From assembly GCA_046160305.1 (NCBI GenBank), contig JBJXGX010000116.1, positions 62,001-126,000 on the forward strand: a stretch of 64,000 nucleotides of DNA, written 5' to 3'. This document shows, piece by piece, positions 60,616 to 64,000 of the stretch. The notes under the pieces were generated by a model that saw only the letters and a program-made list of their open reading frames with translations, ran no database searches and was not told the DNA's origin. Source of the stretch: SHXR01 sp046160305. GTDB lineage: Bacteria; Pseudomonadota; Gammaproteobacteria; Burkholderiales; SG8-39. How positions within the stretch are numbered: the stretch's first letter is position 1; each line of letters begins with the position of its first letter. Position numbers and translations under genes: made by a program.

Positions 60616-61089
60616 TCATCGACCATCGTTGAACACAAGCCGCATCGGAATCATGGTCGAGCGAACGAATCCGGCGTTTTCATAGCGCCGGATTGCGCGC
60701 GCGTTGTCAAAATCGGTGAGCAGCGTGATGCGCAACAGCCCGTGCTCGCGCGCGAAGGTCTTGATGTGATCGATCAACGCGGTGCCGACCCCCTGACCGC
60801 GCCACTGCGGATGGACCACGACATCTTCGAGCCAGCCGACCGGTCCGCCGAGGAACGTGCTCTCCGAGTACAAGAGACTGGCCATGCCGATCACGCGCGC
60901 GGCGCGGTCGGTTCGATCGACTGCCACGAACAGCGCGCCGATCGATGGATTCGCGAGAATGCGTTCCAACCCGCGTCGTTGGCGCGCCGGGTCGGGCATG
61001 AATTCGCGTTCTTGACTGAACAGGATTCCCAGCAACTCGACCAGCGCGGGGAGCTGCTTGGCGGTAGCAAGTGAAATCTCGAGCGCCAT
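60616..61089 (-). CDS. GNAT-family N-acetyltransferase
   Basis: 157-aa acetyltransferase. The acetyl-CoA loop is VHPQWRGQGVGTALIDHIK near residues 92-110; strand 4 is PVGWLEDVVV and the ending RRYENAGFVRS fits the family. Acceptor is not predictable. On the minus strand, 75 bases after the MFS gene and converging on the DUF805 gene. Confidence 0.9.
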   Translation of the reverse strand: MALEISLATAKQLPALVELLGILFSQEREFMPDPARQRRGLERILANPSIGALFVAVDRTDRAARVIGMASLLYSESTFLGGPVGWLEDVVVHPQWRGQGVGTALIDHIKTFAREHGLLRITLLTDFDNARAIRRYENAGFVRSTMIPMRLVFNDGR

Positions 61090-61163
61090 GGATGATCTCG
61101 ACCGTATCTTGCTAGGCTGCCGAAGCGCTACGCGTTGCTGACTGGATCATGATCCGCTCCATG

Positions 61164-62381
61164 TCAGGTCGTACCGGACGGCGCGAGACGTGCGACCGGG
61201 CGCTCGGTGACCGGCCAGCTCAGCAGGGCCGCGACGACGCCCAGTCCGATCGCGACGATCCACACGATGTCGTACGAACCAGTCGAGTCGAACAGCTTGC
61301 CCCCCATCCAGCCTCCCAGAAACGCACCGACCTGATGGCAGAAGAACGTGATGCCGGACAGCATCGACATGTTCTTCACGCCAAAGATGCTCGCGACCGT
61401 ACCGGCGGTGAGGGGCACCGTGGCGAGCCATGTCAGCCCCATGGCGATTCCGAACGCGTAGGCGCTCCACTCGGTGAGTGGAATCACGAAAGCGAACAAC
61501 GTGATCGACACCGCGCGAAAGCCGTAGATCCAGGTGAGGATCAGCGGCTTTCGCCAACGCGATCCGAGCGATCCGGCCATGTAGGAGCCGAAGACATTCA
61601 ACAGTCCGACCAGGGCCAATGTCACGGTCGCAACGCCGGCCGAAAGACCTTTGTCCGAGAGGAACGCGGGCAAATGGGTGCCGATGAACGTGACGTGAAA
61701 GCCGCACACGAAATACCCGGCCGAGAGCAGGATGAAGCCGCGATGCACGCCCGCCTCGCGTAATGCGCCACCGATGGTGAGGTCGGTCGCATGGGCCGGC
61801 GCACGGGCATCATCGAACAGCGCGCTCGATAACGGAATGATGAAAAGGGCCACGAGCGCGAGCAACATGAGTGCGGTCGACCAGCCGAACCAGGAGAGAA
61901 GGCCCTGTTCGATCGGCATGAACAGGAATTGGCCGAATGATCCGACCGCACCCGACAGCCCCATCGCCATGCTGCGCTTCTCGGCGGGCACCGAGCGGCC
62001 GATCGCGGCGAACACGGTGGCGAACGTGGTACAGCTCAGTCCGATACCGATCAGCACACCCGCCGACAGCGCAAGAGTAACGGCGCTGTGGGAGTGCGCC
62101 ATCAGCAGCAGCCCGCCCACATAGAATCCGCAGCCGATGAGCGCGGTGCGGCCGGCACCGTAGCGATCGGCGAACATACCGGTGAACGGCTGCGTGGCGC
62201 CCCATACGAGATTCTGCAGGGCGATCGCGAATCCGAAGACCTCGCGCCCCCAGGCGTGATCGATGCTCATCGGTTGAAGGAACAAACCGAAGCCGTGTCG
62301 AATGCCCACCGAGATGGCAAGCATTGCCGACCCGAAGGCCAGCACGACGAACGGTGTGCGCCAACCGGAATGCGCCATCAA
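61164..62381 (-). CDS. Major facilitator superfamily transporter
   Basis: 405-aa carrier with 12 predicted helices in two halves. It begins like monocarboxylate/oxalate-type members, with HGFGLFLQPMSIDHAW in helix 1-2 loop, and has the loop 2-3 motif GMFADRYGAGRTALIGCG. The second half has DKGLSAGVATVTLALVGLLNVFGSYMAGSLGSRWRK. Substrate unknown; an organic anion is plausible. Its ATG overlaps the stop of the SDR gene. Confidence 0.88.
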   Translation of the reverse strand: MMAHSGWRTPFVVLAFGSAMLAISVGIRHGFGLFLQPMSIDHAWGREVFGFAIALQNLVWGATQPFTGMFADRYGAGRTALIGCGFYVGGLLLMAHSHSAVTLALSAGVLIGIGLSCTTFATVFAAIGRSVPAEKRSMAMGLSGAVGSFGQFLFMPIEQGLLSWFGWSTALMLLALVALFIIPLSSALFDDARAPAHATDLTIGGALREAGVHRGFILLSAGYFVCGFHVTFIGTHLPAFLSDKGLSAGVATVTLALVGLLNVFGSYMAGSLGSRWRKPLILTWIYGFRAVSITLFAFVIPLTEWSAYAFGIAMGLTWLATVPLTAGTVASIFGVKNMSMLSGITFFCHQVGAFLGGWMGGKLFDSTGSYDIVWIVAIGLGVVAALLSWPVTERPVARLAPSGTT

Positions 62382-63157
62382 AACGTCCCGGGAAACGCAC
62401 CGCCGTCGAGAAGCAGATTCTGTCCGATGATGAAGCCGGCCTGGGCGCTACAAAGATAGGCGCATGCATCGCCGAATTCGCCGGCGTCGCCGATGCGCTC
62501 AGCCGGGATATGCGCGATGCGCTGCTTGGTCATCTGTTCGACCGAGATGCCATTTTTCTGTGCCATCGCGGCCATCGTGGCGTTCATGCGTTCGGTCGCG
62601 TGGAAGCCGGGCAGGATGTTGTTGATGGTCACGTTGTACTTGGCCACCTGACGCGAAATGCCGGCGCAGAACCCGGTGAGGCCGGTGCGTGCGCCATTCG
62701 ACAGGCCAAGCACATCGATCGGGTGCTTCACCGCGCCCGAGGTGATGTTGACGATGCGTCCAAATCGCTGGCCCGTCATGTGATCGACCGTGCGCCGGAT
62801 CAGCTCGATCGGTGCGAGCATGTTCGCATCGAGCGCCTTGATCCAGTCCTCGCGCGACCAGTTGCGAAAATCGCCAGGTGCCGGCCCCCCAGCATTGTTG
62901 ATCAAGATGTCCGGCTTGGGACACGCGGCCAACGCAGCGTTGCGACCCTCCTCAGTGGCAATGTCGCCGACGACAGTCGTTACTGTTGCGCCGGTCGCCG
63001 AACGGATTTCCGCGGCCGTTGCTTCAAGCGCATCGCGACCCCGCGCGGTAATGGTCACCTCGACGCCTTCACGCGCGAGCGCCATCGCGCAGCCCTTGCC
63101 CAGTCCCTTGCTTGCTGCGCAGATCAGCGCCTTGCGCCCACGTATGCCTAGATCCAT
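62378..63157 (-). CDS. SDR-family protein lacking the usual Tyr-Lys pair
   Basis: 259-aa short-chain dehydrogenase/reductase fold: cofactor loop ALICAASKGLGKGCAMAL near 11-28, DILINNAGGPAPG near 80-92 and the serine in NITSGAVKHP. Where YxxxK should follow, the sequence reads LGLSNGAR, so the catalytic tyrosine and lysine are leucine and asparagine. Other SDR proteins with LGLSNGAR exist, so this looks like a real subgroup rather than damage. It may bind NAD(P) without the standard chemistry. It overlaps the MFS gene by four bases. Confidence 0.87.
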   Translation of the reverse strand: MDLGIRGRKALICAASKGLGKGCAMALAREGVEVTITARGRDALEATAAEIRSATGATVTTVVGDIATEEGRNAALAACPKPDILINNAGGPAPGDFRNWSREDWIKALDANMLAPIELIRRTVDHMTGQRFGRIVNITSGAVKHPIDVLGLSNGARTGLTGFCAGISRQVAKYNVTINNILPGFHATERMNATMAAMAQKNGISVEQMTKQRIAHIPAERIGDAGEFGDACAYLCSAQAGFIIGQNLLLDGGAFPGTF

Positions 63158-63191
63158 CTTGAATTGCTCCGGTTAGCGAATCTGCGTGCGA

Positions 63192-64000
63192 TCAACGCTT
63201 GCCCAGGATCGAGCCGAGCACGCCGCGAATAATTTCACGCCCGACTTGCGAGCCGATCGATCGCGCGGCGCTCTTCGCGGCCGATTGCAGCACGCCCTCA
63301 CGCCGGCCGCCTCGCGGGCCGGTACTGCCCCAGAGCATTTCACCGATCGACCCCATCATCGAACCGGCGTTGCCGCTCTGGTTTGCCGGTGGGGCTTCGG
63401 GCGCAGTCTGCGGCGCGGGCGATGAGGCGGGCGCAGGGTTGGTGGGTGTCCGCGTCTGACCGACGCCTTTTCCACCGCCGGTTTTGCCGGTGAGTTTTTC
63501 GTACGCGGATTCCCGATCGACCTGTTTTTCGTAGTGTCCGGCGATCGGCGATCCGCCGATGAGACGCTCGCGTTCCGCCGCATCGATCGGTCCGAGCCGG
63601 CCGGACGGCGGCAGTATGAATGCGCGCTCGACGATGTGCGGACTCCCCTTGACATCGAGAAACGAAACCAATGCTTCCCCGACGCCAAGCGCGGTAATCA
63701 CTTCTGCCGTCTTAAACTTCGGATTGGCGCGCATCGTATCGGCCGCGGTCTGTACCGCTTTTTGATCTTTGGGTGTGAACGCTCTGAGCGCGTGTTGCAC
63801 CCGGTTGCCGAGTTGGCCAAGCACGGTCTCCGGAATATCGAGCGGATTCTGCGTCACGAAATAGACGCCCACTCCCTTTGAGCGGATTAGCCGCACGACC
63901 TGCTCGATCTTCTCAAGCAGCGCCTTGGGCGTGTCGGTGAAAAGCAGATGGGCTTCGTCGAAAAAGAAAACGAGTTTCGGTTTTTCGAGATCTCCGACCT
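63192..64000 (-). CDS. HerA-like ATPase (DUF853/YjgR), C-terminal part
   Basis: Partial; the gene continues beyond the right edge, leaving about 268 codons. The visible part starts in the P-loop ATPase domain with the Walker B strand KLVFFFDEAHLLF, then EQVVRLIRSKGVGVYFVTQNPLDIPETVLGQLGNR, matching DUF853 proteins. After PIAGHYEKQVDRESAYE comes a Pro/Ala-rich linker and a Gly/Arg-rich C-terminal tail ending REIIRGVLGSILGKR. Function in DNA processing is suspected but not established. It is upstream of the SDR and MFS genes, 34 bases from the SDR start. Confidence 0.88.
   Translation of the reverse strand, partial: VGDLEKPKLVFFFDEAHLLFTDTPKALLEKIEQVVRLIRSKGVGVYFVTQNPLDIPETVLGQLGNRVQHALRAFTPKDQKAVQTAADTMRANPKFKTAEVITALGVGEALVSFLDVKGSPHIVERAFILPPSGRLGPIDAAERERLIGGSPIAGHYEKQVDRESAYEKLTGKTGGGKGVGQTRTPTNPAPASSPAPQTAPEAPPANQSGNAGSMMGSIGEMLWGSTGPRGGRREGVLQSAAKSAARSIGSQVGREIIRGVLGSILGKR

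Noticed and set aside
62324..63151. 275-codon plus-strand frame opposite the SDR gene
   Set aside because: Shadow of the SDR gene; no domain.

Overview
The window looks like chromosomal DNA of a GC-rich betaproteobacterium, most likely Burkholderiales in the broad sense. The evidence is gene order that is standard for that group: argB/HAD nucleotidase/slmA; gpmA-envC-ctpA facing rhodanese-grxC-secB-gpsA-trmL-comF; coxB-coxA-ctaG-coxC-surf1-cyoE-sco; rpoH-ftsX-ftsE-ftsY facing rsmD-coaD-ferredoxin; TPR-lolB-ispE-tRNA-Gln-prs-rplY-pth-ychF. It also carries a Bug-type (TctC) solute receptor, a family greatly expanded in Burkholderiales. I cannot name a genus. I see no prophage, insertion sequence, CRISPR array, integrase or clear transferred island.

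Layout. 1-13.9 kb is housekeeping: arginine synthesis, nucleotide salvage, nucleoid occlusion, cell-wall processing (EnvC, CtpA), glycolysis, thiol/redox proteins, SecB export, phospholipid precursor synthesis, tRNA modification, a ComF-like protein and a BioC-like methyltransferase. Two genes look like insertions into this conserved order: an M15-type peptidase after argB and an amidase between comF and the methyltransferase. 14.1-22.7 kb is a nearly complete aa3-type cytochrome c oxidase locus: subunits I-III, Cu chaperones CtaG and SCO, SURF1, heme O synthase and several tiny membrane proteins. Heme A synthase (ctaA) is not where it is usually found. 22.8-27.9 kb holds sigma-32 (with a perfect CIRCE operator upstream), FtsX/FtsE, FtsY, RsmD, CoaD and a ferredoxin. 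28-38 kb holds a dynamin-like GTPase, MutM, the TPR/LolB/IspE/tRNA-Gln/Prs/L25/Pth/YchF block, then a large DUF1631 protein.

41-63 kb is metabolic and accessory. It contains an enoyl-CoA hydratase, a Bug receptor followed by a D-2-hydroxyacid dehydrogenase and an MmgE/PrpD protein, a second Fpg-like DNA glycosylase next to a cytosolic hybrid histidine kinase, and a long minus-strand operon with a complete Liv-type ABC importer (receptor, two ATPases, two permeases) that runs by overlaps into a quinone oxidoreductase and then a succinate-semialdehyde dehydrogenase. A second minus-strand operon encodes an alpha/beta hydrolase, a PaiB-like flavoprotein and a GMC oxidoreductase. An OmpW-like porin, a DUF805 membrane protein with a pilin-like tail, a GNAT enzyme, an MFS transporter, an atypical SDR protein and the C-terminal part of a HerA/DUF853 ATPase complete the window.

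No wholly new system is evident. The points most worth a second look are the CIRCE element on rpoH, the absent ctaA, the SDR protein lacking the usual Tyr/Lys pair, the Fpg-like protein with a C-terminal extension, the DUF805 protein ending in a pilin-like helix, and the transporter-dehydrogenase operons of unknown substrate. Start sites were reassigned where the longest open frame overran a neighbouring gene; the reasons are given in each entry.
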